Positions 1-10,875 of a stretch of DNA of 64,000 nt are shown here, one piece after another (positions within the stretch are counted from its first letter, which is position 1; each line of letters opens with the position of its first letter). The notes under the pieces were generated by a model. The model was given only the letters and a program-made list of their open reading frames with translations. It was not told the origin of the DNA and made no database searches. The DNA lies in assembly GCA_021292165.1 (NCBI GenBank), contig CM037876.1, positions 41,774,575-41,838,574 of the forward strand, in the 5' to 3' direction. Origin of the DNA: Shinisaurus crocodilurus. Taxonomy: Eukaryota > Chordata > Lepidosauria > Squamata > Shinisauridae. Position numbers and translations under genes: made by a program.

Positions 1-202
1 GCTGCTGTTGCTTTTGGATCATCTTCTAATGGACTAACATGACTACCTATGGTTTTTGTCCTCTTTTCACTGACATTATAGCTGAAAGCAGTACGGTATG
101 TGAAAAACAACATTATCACGCTTGTTCAAATGCATGCATTGGAGGTTCCCGCAGATTAGCTCTAATTGCTTAGCTTTCTGATTTTATTTTGCTTCGTTTC
201 AG

Positions 203-388
203 GAACATGGCATTCCAACTGATATGGGATATGCTGTGGCTCCGCACCATTCTGGTGTCTATCCTGTTCATGTTCAACTTTATGATGCCTGGAAGAAAGT
301 CTGGAATATCAAAATCACAAGCACAGAAGAGTACCCACATCTGAAACCTGCACGGTACAGAAGAGGCTTCATCCATAAAAACATCATG
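203..388 (+). CDS. NDST3: NDST3 coding exon (first in window), end of N-deacetylase domain
   Basis: This exon encodes 62 whole codons (fragment residues 1-62, from [10 protein letters not shown] to [10 protein letters not shown]). It has a TTTCAG acceptor before it and a GTGAGC donor after it, and both junctions are phase 0. The protein is a heparan sulfate N-deacetylase/N-sulfotransferase, a Golgi type II membrane enzyme that removes acetyl groups from GlcNAc and then N-sulfates the free amine. This part closes the N-deacetylase domain. The histidine-rich stretch [10 protein letters not shown] is strongly conserved in the family and may supply metal or catalytic ligands (inference). The start codon, transmembrane anchor and roughly the first 400 residues lie upstream of the window. 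NDST3 and NDST4 are very alike here, and the paralogue call rests mainly on the neighbouring SNHG8 and PRSS12. Confidence 0.93.
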
Positions 389-479
389 GTGAGCTGTTTT
401 GTTCCTGATCTTGAATGTTGTGATTACCTTCCCAGTTACTTGTGACTAACAAGAATGAATGTTATAAAAGCTCCATATA

Positions 480-1450
480 CCAAAAGTTCACATTGTCTGG
501 CCTCAGTTGTTCATGCCCTAGTTTCCTCCAGGTTAGATTACTCTAATGCTCTTGACATTGGTCCACCTTTGAAGATGGTCTGGAAACTTAAACTAGCTTA
601 AAATGCAGCTGCTAGGATTTTGACTGTGGCCCGCTGTCTGGAACATACAGCTCTAATGCTCTACCAACCTTTTTGGCTACCTGTTTGTTTCTAGGCTCAG
701 TTCAAGGTGCTAGTGTTAACCTTTAAAGCTCTTCAGGGCCCAGGGGGAAAAAATATCTTAAGAACTGAAAATATCTTAAGAACTGCTGACTCCCTGATGA
801 ACCTGCTCATTCCCAGTGATCAGCTTCAGAGTATCCATGTCTCATTGCTGCTAGGGATAGTCAGTCAGTCAGTCAGGTGATCACTCGTGACCGAGTAAGA
901 TTGTCTTCCAGGATAATTTTTTTTTTTACAAAAAGGAGATTTTAAAAGGAGGAAAATTCTAAAGAAAATTGTGTAGACTCTAGCGATGGGTCCGTAAGTG
1001 ACTGTGGAGGCCAATTCTAGATCCACACAGCTTCCCACAGTGAGGACACAGGTTACCAGATGGAAGATGGTCCTGTAAAGGATTCATTTGACGTGCTTTT
1101 CGCTTAGCACGTTTCTCCCTTTCACCTTGCACTCGGGCTTCTTCAAAGTCCATAGAACCTTTGTGAAAGGCCAACCTCCAGTTAGATCGTTCATGGGCCA
1201 GAGCTTCCCAGCTGCTAGGGATATATATGGCTGCTGGATATGAGAGACAGCCTTTTGAAATTTATTAGTTGCTCCTCTGAAGTGTTTTACCTGGTCCTTC
1301 CTGCTGATCTGATTTCAGATACTGCTATGGATTTTGTTAGTTTTATGTTGTAGTATGTCTCTCTTATATTATGATTTTATTGCAATTCAGAATGATGATT
1401 GTCAGCTACTTTGAGAAACGGGGTAAAGAAATCTGTTAAATAAAGGTAAA
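480..1450 (+). mobile_element. Decayed L2/CR1-like LINE 3' part, split by a later LINE insertion
   Basis: Read on the plus strand with several breaks, the segment at about 490-770 resembles the conserved reverse-transcriptase C-terminal block of these LINEs (QLVQNAAARL, then HWLP, then FKVLVLTFKAL). The 3' part resumes at about 1211 after the insertion at 860-1210 and runs into a 3' end near 1450. It is an old copy with many stops. The clade name is a best guess. Confidence 0.7.
860..1210 (-). mobile_element. 5'-truncated non-LTR retrotransposon 3' end, copy 1
   Basis: The minus strand encodes the C-terminus of a LINE protein: an E/R/K-rich helix, then a CxxC...HxxxH zinc-finger-like end (LCPHCGKLCG...HSHLRTH). 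The 3' end (plus strand, left) carries a GTCA-type tetranucleotide tail. A 13-bp direct repeat GCTGCTAGGGATA flanks the insert at 847-859 and 1211-1223, which looks like a target-site duplication. The host sequence is the L2-like LINE. The family is unclear; this type of C-terminal zinc finger occurs in several non-LTR clades. Confidence 0.8.
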
Positions 1451-1560
1451 TTTTAATCCAGCAAGACTGTGCTCACCTGGTGCTCCTTTACACATAGGTT
1501 TACTGGCACAAAGTGGGGGTATTGCTACTGCACCTACTTACTATGGAACAGTATGCCAGG

Positions 1561-1895
1561 TAGGGTGACCAAATGACCTACTTTACAGAGGATAGTCCTC
1601 TGTTTGAAGGTCTCCTCTGTTTGAAGCCTGTTGACAGATACAGAACCGTAAGAAGGGAGCACAAAGTCCTTGAAGTTGTCCATCAGCAGATAGCACCTGG
1701 ACAGCAGATTGAGCAGGCACACAGGTCACCTGGTCAGTTTTCATAGATGTATTCTATTTGAAGTATAATAATGTTTCTAAATGTGCATCTACATTTATAA
1801 ATGAGCATAAGCACGTTTTATCCAAAACCTGTCCTCTCTTTTTTATTGGTGGTGCATTTCCTCTTTTTTGGTGATGTGAAAGTGGCCACACTAGT
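1561..1895. mobile_element. MITE-like element with TAGGGTGACC-type inverted ends
   Basis: The left end TAGGGTGACCAAAT is an imperfect inverted match to the right end near 1885-1893 (AAGTGGCCACACTA). The interior repeats a CCTCTGTTTGAAGG motif, and a related stretch occurs near the right end. This fits a non-autonomous DNA transposon, possibly hAT-like, but I could not fix the target duplication. Confidence 0.5.
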
Positions 1896-2128
1896 CCAAT
1901 GAGTGTGTAGCTTTATTCTGTGCAGTTTCCTGTACGTAAAAGAAAATAAAAACATGACCCAACCACATTAACCATATTTAACTCATACAGTGGAAGAGTT
2001 AAACTCATGCTGGTATCTCTTACATTAAAATCATTGGAACTTAGAGGTGCTTAGCATTGGCTAGAGTAGACCATGCACCATTTCTTTTCTTTCTTCTCCT
2101 CCCCTTATTACTATTCTATTTTATACAG

Positions 2129-2257
2129 GTTCTTCCTCGACAAACCTGTGGTCTTTTTACTCATACAATTTTCTACAAGGAGTATCCTGGTGGTCCAAAA
2201 GAACTAAACAAAAGTATACAGGGAGGGGAATTATTTTTCACAGTTGTTCTCAATCCA
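2129..2257 (+). CDS. NDST3: NDST3 coding exon (second in window), between the two catalytic domains
   Basis: The exon has 43 codons in phase 0 on both sides (fragment residues 63-105, [10 protein letters not shown] to FTVVLNP). It has a TATACAG acceptor and a GTAAGT donor. Translation matches the NDST family closely, including the TCGLFTHT and KEYPGGP blocks. It lies after the deacetylase core and before the linker to the sulfotransferase domain. The next exon is 25 kb away across a repeat-rich intron. There is no frameshift or stop. Confidence 0.93.
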
Positions 2258-2328
2258 GTAAGTAACTCAAATTATTTTAACAGAAATAATCATTGAGCTT
2301 ATTTTACAGGGAACCATGACTTTAAGGA

Positions 2329-2420
2329 CATGATCCTATGCCTGCTTAGACATACAAAAATTGAGCATTCTCCAGCCAGCATGTAGGACTTTGTCTAAAC
2401 ATGCATAGGATTGTGCTGAC
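2329..2420. repeat. Short palindromic MITE (ATCCTATGC...GCATAGGAT ends)
   Basis: The left end GATCCTATGCCTGCTTAGAC is an imperfect inverted copy of the right end GTCTAAACATGCATAGGATT. The same ends bracket the element at 25975-26100. Confidence 0.6.
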
Positions 2421-3341
2421 TTACAACAATGCTGTAGTGTTTTTCTTTAGCCTCTAACTATATGTTTATGTATATTTTACTATGTGTATTTGGAGAATTT
2501 AATAATCTACTGCTAAGCTCTATTTCCTGCTATTTATTTAATAATGTGGTGGTAGAAGTTTTGTGTTTTTATTTAAGCCAACCAGGGCCAGAGCATTTAC
2601 TTTTTTGAAAGCAGTAGAAATGCTGCTCACCATTGAAATTACACAAAATATTCTCCAGAAATAAGAATATTTTGGTCTATTGTAAGACAATCATACTCCT
2701 GAGATACTCCAGTTTATAAATTAATGATTTGAGAAAAGATGTAAATAAAGCTGCCTAGAAGTATGAGCAATAAATAAAATGAAAATAAAGTGTGGTTATT
2801 TTATTACCACCAATCCGAATTTATTTATTTCTAGATTTATAGCCCAGTTTTTGATAATGCTGTCAACTTAAGAGTTCTAAGGCATTACAGTAGAATACCC
2901 CCACTTTGGAAGTGGTTACTTCAGATACTCAGAGTCACTTAAGGCAAAACATATACACATGCACGTATCAAAAACTTAACAAAAAAATCTGATGAAGCAG
3001 AATAAATAAGGCCTCTCTAAGCAACGTTTTAAAAAATACTGCAGAAATTAGCTACTTGGGATGTTAAAGTGTACTAAAACATGTCACAAAAGGAACCCAA
3101 AAGAGCAGTACATGATATTGACAACTACTCTGATCAAGAGCTATCACCAAAACATGGTCTTCCATTAGCTTTGTGATAGGAGCACAAAATTTCACATAAA
3201 CCACAAAATCAGTGAGGAAAGCCACAATGCCAATTTGAGACTTATTTTCACAATAAATTACCATGGGATAACTTGGATTTGGATCCAAAAGGTGCCCTTC
3301 CATGAATGGAAAGAATCCTTCTATGAATGGAAAGAACCATT

Positions 3342-3368
3342 AGTAGTAGTAGTAGTAGTAGTAGTGGT
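3342..3368. repeat. TAG trinucleotide microsatellite (LINE 3' tail)
   Basis: About eight TAG units, directly abutting the LINE 3' end on one side and the target duplication on the other. Confidence 0.9.
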
Positions 3369-3868
3369 AGGCGATCACTCATGACCGAGTAAGATTGTCT
3401 TCCAGGATAAAATTACAAAAAGAAAATTATAAAAGAGGAAATTGTAAAAAAATTGTGTAGATTCTAGCGATGGGTCCGTAAGTGACTGTGGAGGCCAATT
3501 CTAAATCCACACAGCTTCCCACAGTGAGGACACAGGTTACCAGATGGAAGATGGTCCTGTAAAGGATTCGTTTGACATGCTTTTCGCTTAGCACGTTTCT
3601 CCCTTTCACCTTGCACTCGGGCTTCTTCAAAGTCCATAGAACCTTTGTGAAAGGCCAACCTCCAGTTAGAGCGTTCATGGGCCAGAGCTTCCCAGTTCTC
3701 GATGTTTATATTGCATTTTTTTAGATTAGCCTTAAGAACATTTTTAAACCTCTTATACTGACCACCGATATTCCGCTTTCCATCCTTGAGTTGGGAATAA
3801 AGTAACTGCTTTGGGAGACGGCAGTCAGACATTCGAACAACATGACCGGTCCATTGAAGTTGGTGTTG
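3342..3868 (-). mobile_element. 5'-truncated non-LTR retrotransposon 3' end, copy 2, ORF intact to the truncation
   Basis: This is the same LINE family as the insert at 860-1210, about twice as long. On the minus strand it reads without a stop from the truncation (QWTGHVVRMSD) to the zinc-finger-like C-terminus ending HLRTHR, so about 130 residues are open. The 3' tail on the plus-strand left is a TAG trinucleotide run. A direct repeat AAGAACCATT occurs at 3332-3341 and 3869-3878, a likely target duplication. Downstream motifs such as LPKQLLYSQL and GGQYKRFK are typical of non-LTR ORF2 C-termini. Confidence 0.82.
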
Positions 3869-3879
3869 AAGAACCATTC

Positions 3880-5330
3880 CATGAACAGCTTTGATACAGC
3901 AGAGGCTTCCATAAACAGAAGTAGGACAAGGAGCTTTTCATCTATTCCCTTTGCAATCCTCCATGCTACCTCCTATGCTGTTCTGGAGGGTCCTCTAAAA
4001 CTACAGAGCACATTTTCAGGGGTCACAGGGTGGTATAGCAGGAAGGGGGAGGTAAGACCCGAGAGTGCCCAGTTCTGTGAGCAGAACTTCGCTTATGGAT
4101 CTCTGAATATAACTGCATATTCTTTCAATACATTTTGAGAATATTTCTTCCCTTTTTAGTAGGCCTATGGGAAGCTTGATAATCAAGAGTCTTTCTTTTT
4201 AACCAATTTCAAACATTTTTATCAGCCCAGCTGCTCCCACATTTCTCCACCATGGTTAAAGGGAAACTTTAGATATCCACAATTCACTTGTCATGAACTG
4301 AAATAATGAAAGAAAATGTAAACCTTTCATTTGGATGCTGAATCAAAATGCCTTTGTTCAGTTGTATTAGTGTTCCATTGTATTGGGTCACCTTACTGAA
4401 GTCAAGCTACAAGAGGAAATTATGGAAAGGTGGTTTATTGAAAAGTAAAGGTCAGAAGTCATGAGATGGTTGGAACTATGTTCCAAAAGTATATATCCAC
4501 AGGGCAATTTTTCTTTCAAATACAGCTGAATAGAAATTTTGATTGGACTCCACAGTACAAATAGTCTGATTTTATATTCTGTTTTGAACTTCTGTTGCTA
4601 GGGACAAGAAATAAAATACATTATTGTAAACAATTTTAATTTTCAGTACTTACCTTAAAATTTATCAGAAATGTTCTCGGAATTTGAAACTAGGGAAACT
4701 ATTAAATGTTGTTCCAGTTGTTTCTTTTCCTTAAAGTAACAGCCTTAAAGTTAAAATAATGTGGAAAAGATTACGATCTTAGTTGTGTTATCTTGATGGC
4801 TTATAGACTGTAGCCCTCTTCAGAAGTACTTATTTCTCACAAGGGTTGAATAAATCAGTCTGTTTCCAGTCTGTGTCAGTTTCACATACCTATATTCACT
4901 CCCTCTGTCCATTTAATTTCCACATCAATCTGCAAATTTAAAAAAAACACCATGGAAATTTCCATTTATTTTTGTATGCAATTTTTCCTTATATATGAAT
5001 TTTTATATGCAACTTTTCCTAATATTTGCATCTTTGTATGCATTGTTTGAATAGAGAACTGCATTGCAAAATTGAGAAGTGTGCCCAAAGGATAACTGTT
5101 CCGATTCACATATTAGTCTGGGAAGTGTGAATTAAGTTGATTTGCTTAGAAATGCAGAACAAACCGAATTCTCCCCATTCGTACTCCTCTCACATCCAGT
5201 CAACATGTGAATGGGGCTGTGCCAGGTACTCACGCCCCCATCACCAGCATGCCTCTCTCCCTCTGTGCCCCCAAAATCTGCACATTCACTAGAATGCATT
5301 AAAGGGGACCCTACACTTCTACAGCTGTAT
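3880..5330. other. Intronic stretch, nothing recognised
   Basis: AT-rich intronic sequence with scattered short open frames that lack any recognisable motif. I see no gene, RNA or clear repeat. Confidence 0.6.
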
Positions 5331-5340
5331 GCCCATAGGG

Positions 5341-5596
5341 CAGTGGTTCTCAACCTTTTTTGCCCCATGCACCCTCTTCACCATATGCCAGAATGTCATT
5401 CTCCCCTTTCCAAGATTGTCTGACTTAATCTGTGCCATACAATAAGCTGTGATGTCCTGTAGATTATGTACAATCTGTAGAATTGTAATTTGTAGAAAGA
5501 TCAGTCTTCCAACAGTTTGAGTCTATGGCCCCAATTTCCCCCCTGAAACCCTAAAATCCCCCCCGGAGGGAATTCCCCCCTGGTTGAGAACCCCTG
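5341..5596. mobile_element. Non-autonomous hAT-type DNA transposon
   Basis: The ends are CAGTGGTTCTCAACC and GGTTGAGAACCCCTG, an inverted pair typical of vertebrate hAT (Charlie-like) elements. Flanking octamers CCATAGGG (5333-5340) and CCATAGGC (5597-5604) agree at 7 of 8 bases, fitting the 8-bp duplication made by hAT transposases. It has no transposase ORF. Confidence 0.9.
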
Positions 5597-5604
5597 CCAT
5601 AGGC

Positions 5605-6760
5605 AATTCACCACAATGGGAAGCCCTATGTGATTGAGGTTCCTGATTGCATGAAAGCCCCCTTTGTGCAGACAGCCCCTTTGCACACATTCTACTGAAT
5701 ACATGGATGTTGGGGACATGGCCACAGAGTATGTCAATGGTGGGGGTGTGGCTAGCTGGCACAGTCCTGCTCCTCACTCACTGAACATACAAGCAGTACT
5801 TCTGCAGAGGGCTTACTGCAAGCAAGAATCTCTTCAGGCAAGCAGGTAGAGAACTCTTGTAAATTGGCAGTGCTGCCTGGTTCCCATCTTCCCCTCCACC
5901 TTTCCCCAGCCATCTACTTGTCACAGATTACTAGCATAAGCACATGGGAGCAGGATAAACATCAGGAGGGGACTAGTAACTTTGTAGATTTTATTTTCCA
6001 GTCTGAACCATCTACATTACAGAGGCAAATCTGGGTTTGCCCCAAAGGCATTCCCAAAATGAAGCTAGAAATAATCACAGCTCTTTGATGACTACATGAA
6101 ACAGGTGTTTGTGGAATTCACATTTTTTTAGGTATAAACATGTTAGAGGCATCTCCAAACACACACACACCCAGCTTCAGACACACAACGTTGTATAACA
6201 GCTGACAGGGAAGTTAAAGCCTGTGCCAGTCAGGACAAAAATGTTCTTCAAGGTCTAATTATATAATTAAAAGAAATATATAAAGTTTCTTTTACATCGT
6301 CCACTGCGCTGGAAAACAGCCACAAAATGTAAAATGCACAGGACCATATGTGAATGTCTAACATGATATGAGAATTTATATTAGCTCACTTTTTCCCAGG
6401 TGTTCTGAGCTTCCAGATCCTTCAGGTTAAGAAACTTAAGTCCTAAACCGAAAAATATTCTCCACTAGTTATAGTAATGGAAAAGATAAGGATTTGTGTG
6501 CTAACTTAGCTCATATAGTGGTCTCCCTAATGTGTGTGCATTTATATGGAATTGGTTTATATTCCCCATATTGCTGGCTGAACTGTAATCTGATAGCAGC
6601 TCTAAAATTACCCGGGCAGCAAAGCCCATTGTGTTCATAAAGCGTGCAGAGTGCCTAAACTCCATCAGACTGTATAAGGAACATTGGAAGTTTATAACAT
6701 ACCATTGCACATCTGTAGGCTGCTGCTGAGGGACAGGCCCATAGCAGTAAACACTCTTAC
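5605..6760. other. Intronic stretch, nothing recognised
   Basis: Short open frames in both directions, none with a known motif. No clear repeat was identified. Confidence 0.55.
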
Positions 6761-6852
6761 ATTGCAATCCTACGCTTGCCTACTCAGAGGTAAATCCTAT
6801 TGAAGTCAATGTAATTTTCCCCCAGGTAAGTATGTATAGGATTGCAGCCTTA
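6760..6852. repeat. Short palindromic MITE (GCAATCCTA...TAGGATTGC ends)
   Basis: The left TTGCAATCCTACGC and right GTATAGGATTGCAGCC are inverted copies, with AGTCAATGTAATT near the centre. Partial relatives lie at about 29838-29910, 47346-47430 and 49554-49620. Confidence 0.7.
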
Positions 6853-7044
6853 ATATCCTTTATAACCAATTAGTTAGACTATGTATTAGGAGATAGCAAG
6901 GCAGGGGTGTGTTGACAAGGCTGGGATCACTTTAATTCACTTTGGGGTGAAAACTAGAATTGCTTCCTTGTAACTTAAAGAGGGGCCCAGTGTATTCAGC
7001 CAGATGGGTTGTGTCCTCCCATTCTTGATGGAAATTCTAAAAAA

Positions 7045-7046
7045 CA

Positions 7047-7095
<49 letters not shown>

Positions 7096-8100
7096 TATTT
7101 CTTACCCGCCTCTCCACTCTGATCAACCTTAAGCATAAAATACATAAGTAGTTAAAAACATAGTAAATATTATTAAAATATTCTTAAAAACCTTTAAAAG
7201 TATCCTAAAAACTCTTAAAATTCCACTGGGTAGGCCTGTTCTAAAGGCCAAAAGACTATTCAGTTGATGAGTCTCCTCCAGCAGGCTATTCCACAGTCTG
7301 GGAGCAGCAGAAGAGAAGGTCCTCTGGGTAGTATTCGCCAGCCTAGTCTTGGCTGACTGGAGTAAATTCCTCCCAGAGGACCTAAGTGTGCGGGGCGTAT
7401 TGTACGGGAGAAGGCGATCCTGCAGGTAACCTGGACCCAAACCATGTAGGGCTTTAAAGGTAATAACCAACACTTTATACTTTGCCCAGAAACTGATCAG
7501 CAGCCAGTGTAATGTTTTTAAAGCTGGTGTAATATGGGCACCTCTAGATGTACCGGTGACCAATCTGGCTGCCATATTTTGCACCAATTGAAGTTTCCAA
7601 ACTAGGTACAAAGGTAGCCCTATGTACAGAAGTCAAGCCTCGAAGTTACCAGCGTGTGCACTACCGTCTTTAGGTCTTCCAACTCTAGGAAGGGGCGCAG
7701 CTGGTGTATCAGCCGAAGCTGATAGTAGACACTCCTAGCCGTCGCATTTATCTGAGTTGTCATTTGAAGCAACGGGTCCAGAAGCACCCCAGGCTGCAAA
7801 CACAGTCTTTCAGGGGGAGTGTAACCCCATCCAGAACTGGTTGACACACCTCCAAACCCAGGTTGTGGCCTTTGACAGCAAGCACCTCCGTTTTGTCTGG
7901 ATTCAGTTTCAGTTTATTTTTCCTCATCCAGCCCATTACTGCCTCCAGGCATTCATTCAGAGGAGACACACTATCCTTAGCTGACGCTGTTACCGAAGGC
8001 ATAGAGAAATATATTTGGGTGTCATCAGCATACTGATAACACCCCGCCCCATGCCTCTGGATGATCTCTCCGGATGTTTTTGGTTAGGTTAAGGGAAAAG
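7045..8100 (-). mobile_element. L2/CR1-like LINE, 3' end of ORF2 and 3' UTR
   Basis: The minus strand carries fragments of a LINE reverse transcriptase in order: GWMRKNKLKLNPDKTEVL (about 7870-7950), HQLRPFLELEDLKTVVHTLV, then WKLQLVQNMAARLVTGTSRG and the AAPRLWNSL block. At least one frameshift and a stop separate the pieces near 7615. The 3' end sits at an ATT microsatellite at 7048-7095. The copy is inactive. Confidence 0.85.
7048..7095. repeat. ATT trinucleotide microsatellite
   Basis: About 15 ATT units at the 3' end of the adjacent LINE. Confidence 0.95.
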
Positions 8101-8117
8101 AGTATCCTTTCAGCTCA

Positions 8118-8510
8118 TAAACCATGGGTGGCCAACATGTGGCCCACATGCGGTGGGGGGGTGATTCCCCCCCTTACCCTGCCACCGCTGCTGAATTTGC
8201 CACCAGGGTGGCAGGAAAAAAAGCGGTGATTTTGGAAAAAAAGCGGTGATTTTGGGAGAAAACAAAGTGCATGGCGAGTGTACACCTTGTTTGGAAGCAT
8301 AATTGCTCCCAGAATCCTCCTGGGAGAGCAGTTCTGCTTATAACCAAAGTGTGCACTGTGCACACACTTTGTTTCCATCTAAAATTGTTGCATATTTTTG
8401 CTGCTGCTGCAGCAGCAAATTCAGCAGCAAGGGCAAGTTCAGCAGCAGAGGGGTATGGGCCCTGGTGAGTTCTGGAGGGGCCATGTAGCCCCCATCCCCC
8501 AGACACTGCC
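8118..8510. repeat. Imperfect palindromic repeat with a 20-bp tandem duplication
   Basis: Inverted similarity runs across the region, for example AAAGTGTGCACTGTGCACAC near the middle and GCTGCTGCTGCAGCAGC at about 8400. Within it, AAAAAAAGCGGTGATTTTGG occurs twice in tandem (about 8214-8255). Probably a MITE; the ends were not resolved. Confidence 0.5.
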
Positions 8511-9595
8511 TATCCTTGTCATAAAGCCTTGAGCCTTTGTCCAATGTATCAGGTTAAGCAGACACCTTCTCAATTATTTTATAACCACTAGTTTTGCCAG
8601 TAGAAGAATCTTCCATTTTACATTTCTCTGCAGAGTAGATGCAGTATTGTTTTTATTCCTTTTAGCTTTCCTAGCTTCATTTTTCCTTAGTGTTGTGTGA
8701 AATTCAGTGTTTACGAAGGAAGGAGAGGTGGAATTGGGACAGCTTTTCTTCAGAGTACGTTGTGTTTCTTCCTGTCGTCAGAGGTCTCTCTTGTCTATCC
8801 CAAGGCAGAGATTATTTGATGTATATACATTCTTAAATTTGACTGCCTGAGTAATTAACACTACCTATTTTGCTAGGCATACAATTCTTTTGTTTTATTT
8901 CTTGACACGACTCTACAGTTTGGCACCTCAGGTGACAATTTACTTCATATTGCATTACTTCCAGACATGGCTGACTGTCATGCTGATCTTTCTTCATTTT
9001 CAAGTCAGTGACACTATTACTGCCATTGATGGTGTTCCATTTTGACAGTACTGTGGGGTTTTTTCTATGACAAGGCTGGCTTGCTTGCTGATCCATAGTA
9101 AGAACTCTTCTGCCTTTGAGCATATTTTCTTCTGTTTTTATTGCTTGCCTCCTTGGGCTAACCCACTACTAAAATGTAAGGAAATAAGGATGTAAATCCT
9201 CAGTGAAGCAGCTAATTGTTGCCGCAGTAGCCGCCTCCTGTGAATTAGAAATGGCACAGGTTATGGCACATTTTGTTGCTCCACGGATGCTAGAAGGCTT
9301 TTAGATCGACGTGACGGGCTATTGTGCAGCTTCCTAGTGACATGAAAGAACAAGACCTCAAGGAGGTGGTTGTGCTGAAAGCATTCAGAGTCAGTGCCTA
9401 GCTTGCAGAAAGTTACATCATGTGGACAGTCTGGAATCTTTCTCTTGCTGATTCCTAGCCACTGCAGTATAACCTCAGATTGGATGGAGGCCATCATTCT
9501 GTAATGACTCTCTATGTTCTTCCATACATCACTTCTTTGATCAGCAACCTCTTGGTCCAAGCATTTTCTCTAGCCTGATTGCATTCTCACTGCTC
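8511..9595. other. Intronic stretch, nothing recognised
   Basis: No gene or clear repeat seen. The open frames at 8833-9123 (-) and 9261-9560 (-) have no recognisable motif and no splice context. Confidence 0.55.
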
Positions 9596-9600
9596 CTTCT

Positions 9601-10123
9601 TGTTGGGTTTTGCATAGGCAGAACGAGATTACCACCTGACATCGGGATTATCACCTGACCTGGTGGGTGTCACTTGAGTTCAAGTATACAAGGTCTCTGG
9701 TCATGAGACATAGTCTCGAGGTGATGTGACTCAGCAACCTTGGACAGGTTTTTAGCAGTCAACATGTTGATGAATAGGTTATACAACTGGGGTGAGTAAT
9801 ATCCTATTTATAGGTGGTATAAAGCTAGCACACTTGCTGATAGCTTCACTTGCTCTCTTCCACTTGCTGGCTTGCTCGTCTCGACTCGACATGTCTCTTG
9901 GACTTCACTTCAACTAGCCTTACCACTGGGGTATAGGTTTTGAGTCTGCAATGATGTAGTGAGTAGAGATGCATTGCTTGCCTTAATCCCATGTAATTGG
10001 GTCTTACAAATAAACTCTTTAATCTTTATTAACTGCTGTTATCTCCTCCTTCCGCCTGCGTGACTGGGACTGAGGGTCATTGGCTAGGGGAGCTTTTGAA
10101 CCCGGGTCAGTCCAGCTCTCACA
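9601..10123 (+). repeat. 5' LTR of the copia-type element
   Basis: 523 bp, TG...CA ends. It contains a TATAAA box at 9828-9833 and an AATAAA signal at 10009-10014. By eye it differs from the 3' LTR by two substitutions and one 6-bp indel near 10066-10075. Confidence 0.95.
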
Positions 10124-10125
10124 TC

Positions 10126-10142
10126 TGGTTATGGGCCCAGAG
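10126..10142 (+). promoter_or_regulatory. Primer-binding site for a half tRNA-iMet
   Basis: TGGTTATGGGCCCAGAG begins two bases after the 5' LTR. Fourteen of its bases (GGTTATGGGCCCAG) are complementary to the anticodon-arm region of vertebrate initiator tRNA-Met. They do not match the 3' end of a tRNA. Priming from an internal, cleaved tRNA-iMet half is the known mechanism of Drosophila copia. Confidence 0.85.
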
Positions 10143-10275
10143 ATTAGGATCTGATGGTTATCTCAGATGGGCAGATAAGCCACAGAGATGCAGTTCGGAG
10201 AAATTCGGCAGTTATAGAGTTAAGAGAAATGTTTACTATTTGTAAGAACGGTTTGTAAATAAACCGGGGAAGGCA

Positions 10276-10875
10276 ATGTTGCTAGAGCTGACAACAGCGG
10301 CTTGGAATGCAGCACAACTGAGGAATGCAGAAACAGAGAGACGGAGGATTTTTCGTTTTGAAAGCAGCTGGAACGGAGGTGCCAGGCTTGGCAAAATTCC
10401 AAGGCTACAGACTGTGAAATCAGCTGAAACGTGGGTGCCGGTTCGGGCAGCTACTAGGCTGAAAAGTGAACAACGCTGGACACAAGGATTTCGTTTTCCA
10501 CAGCTTGCTGGAGTGATTGTCAAGGAGCTGTATCGGGCAAGGAAATATCTCCAGGAGGCTCTGTGTCTACTCGTCAAGGCTACAGCAGGAGGATCATATT
10601 TCACTTACAGTTTGCTTCACACAGCAGCGGATCAGCTATCTTTTGCATTGTATCAACAAGTGGCTTGGATTACAAATGCGTGGATTACGTCTGACGTGGG
10701 TAAAGCGTCTGGAGCGTCATGTCGCAGCAAAGCAAAGTCACGTGTGACAGAAACGTATCTCGGGAAACCTGATACTACACGGGAGGCTGTATCAAACCAG
10801 CGGAGGCGTGGTTTTAAAACAGCAGGAGAAAAACAGCGCGGCAGTTTTGAACAGAGAAAGCTGTGCTTAAAATGA
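10276..10875 (+). CDS. 199-residue open frame in the leader of the copia-type element, unrecognised
   Basis: An ATG-to-stop frame of 199 codons lies 130 bp after the primer site, where gag would be expected. It is open although pol downstream is full of stops. I see no zinc knuckle (CCHC), no protease motif and no signal peptide. The protein is rich in Arg, Lys, Ala and Ser. Local base composition is more GC-rich than the A-rich remainder of the element. It could be a remnant or substitute of gag, captured sequence, or a chance frame. No function is assigned. Confidence 0.4.
   Translation: MLLELTTAAWNAAQLRNAETERRRIFRFESSWNGGARLGKIPRLQTVKSAETWVPVRAATRLKSEQRWTQGFRFPQLAGVIVKELYRARKYLQEALCLLVKATAGGSYFTYSLLHTAADQLSFALYQQVAWITNAWITSDVGKASGASCRSKAKSRVTETYLGKPDTTREAVSNQRRRGFKTAGEKQRGSFEQRKLCLK

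Larger units (their letters stand above)
389..2128. other. NDST3 intron with nested LINE fragments and a MITE
   Basis: This is intronic sequence. It holds a decayed L2-like LINE split by a second LINE insertion, then a TIR-bounded MITE-like element. Each is listed separately. No further coding exon is visible. Confidence 0.85.

Noticed and set aside
3464..3877. Possible zinc-finger protein gene
   Set aside because: A second copy at 860-1210, target duplications and microsatellite tails show it is the C-terminus of a LINE.
9261..9560. 99-codon minus-strand frame before the LTR element
   Set aside because: No recognisable domain, no splice context and no second copy; treated as chance.
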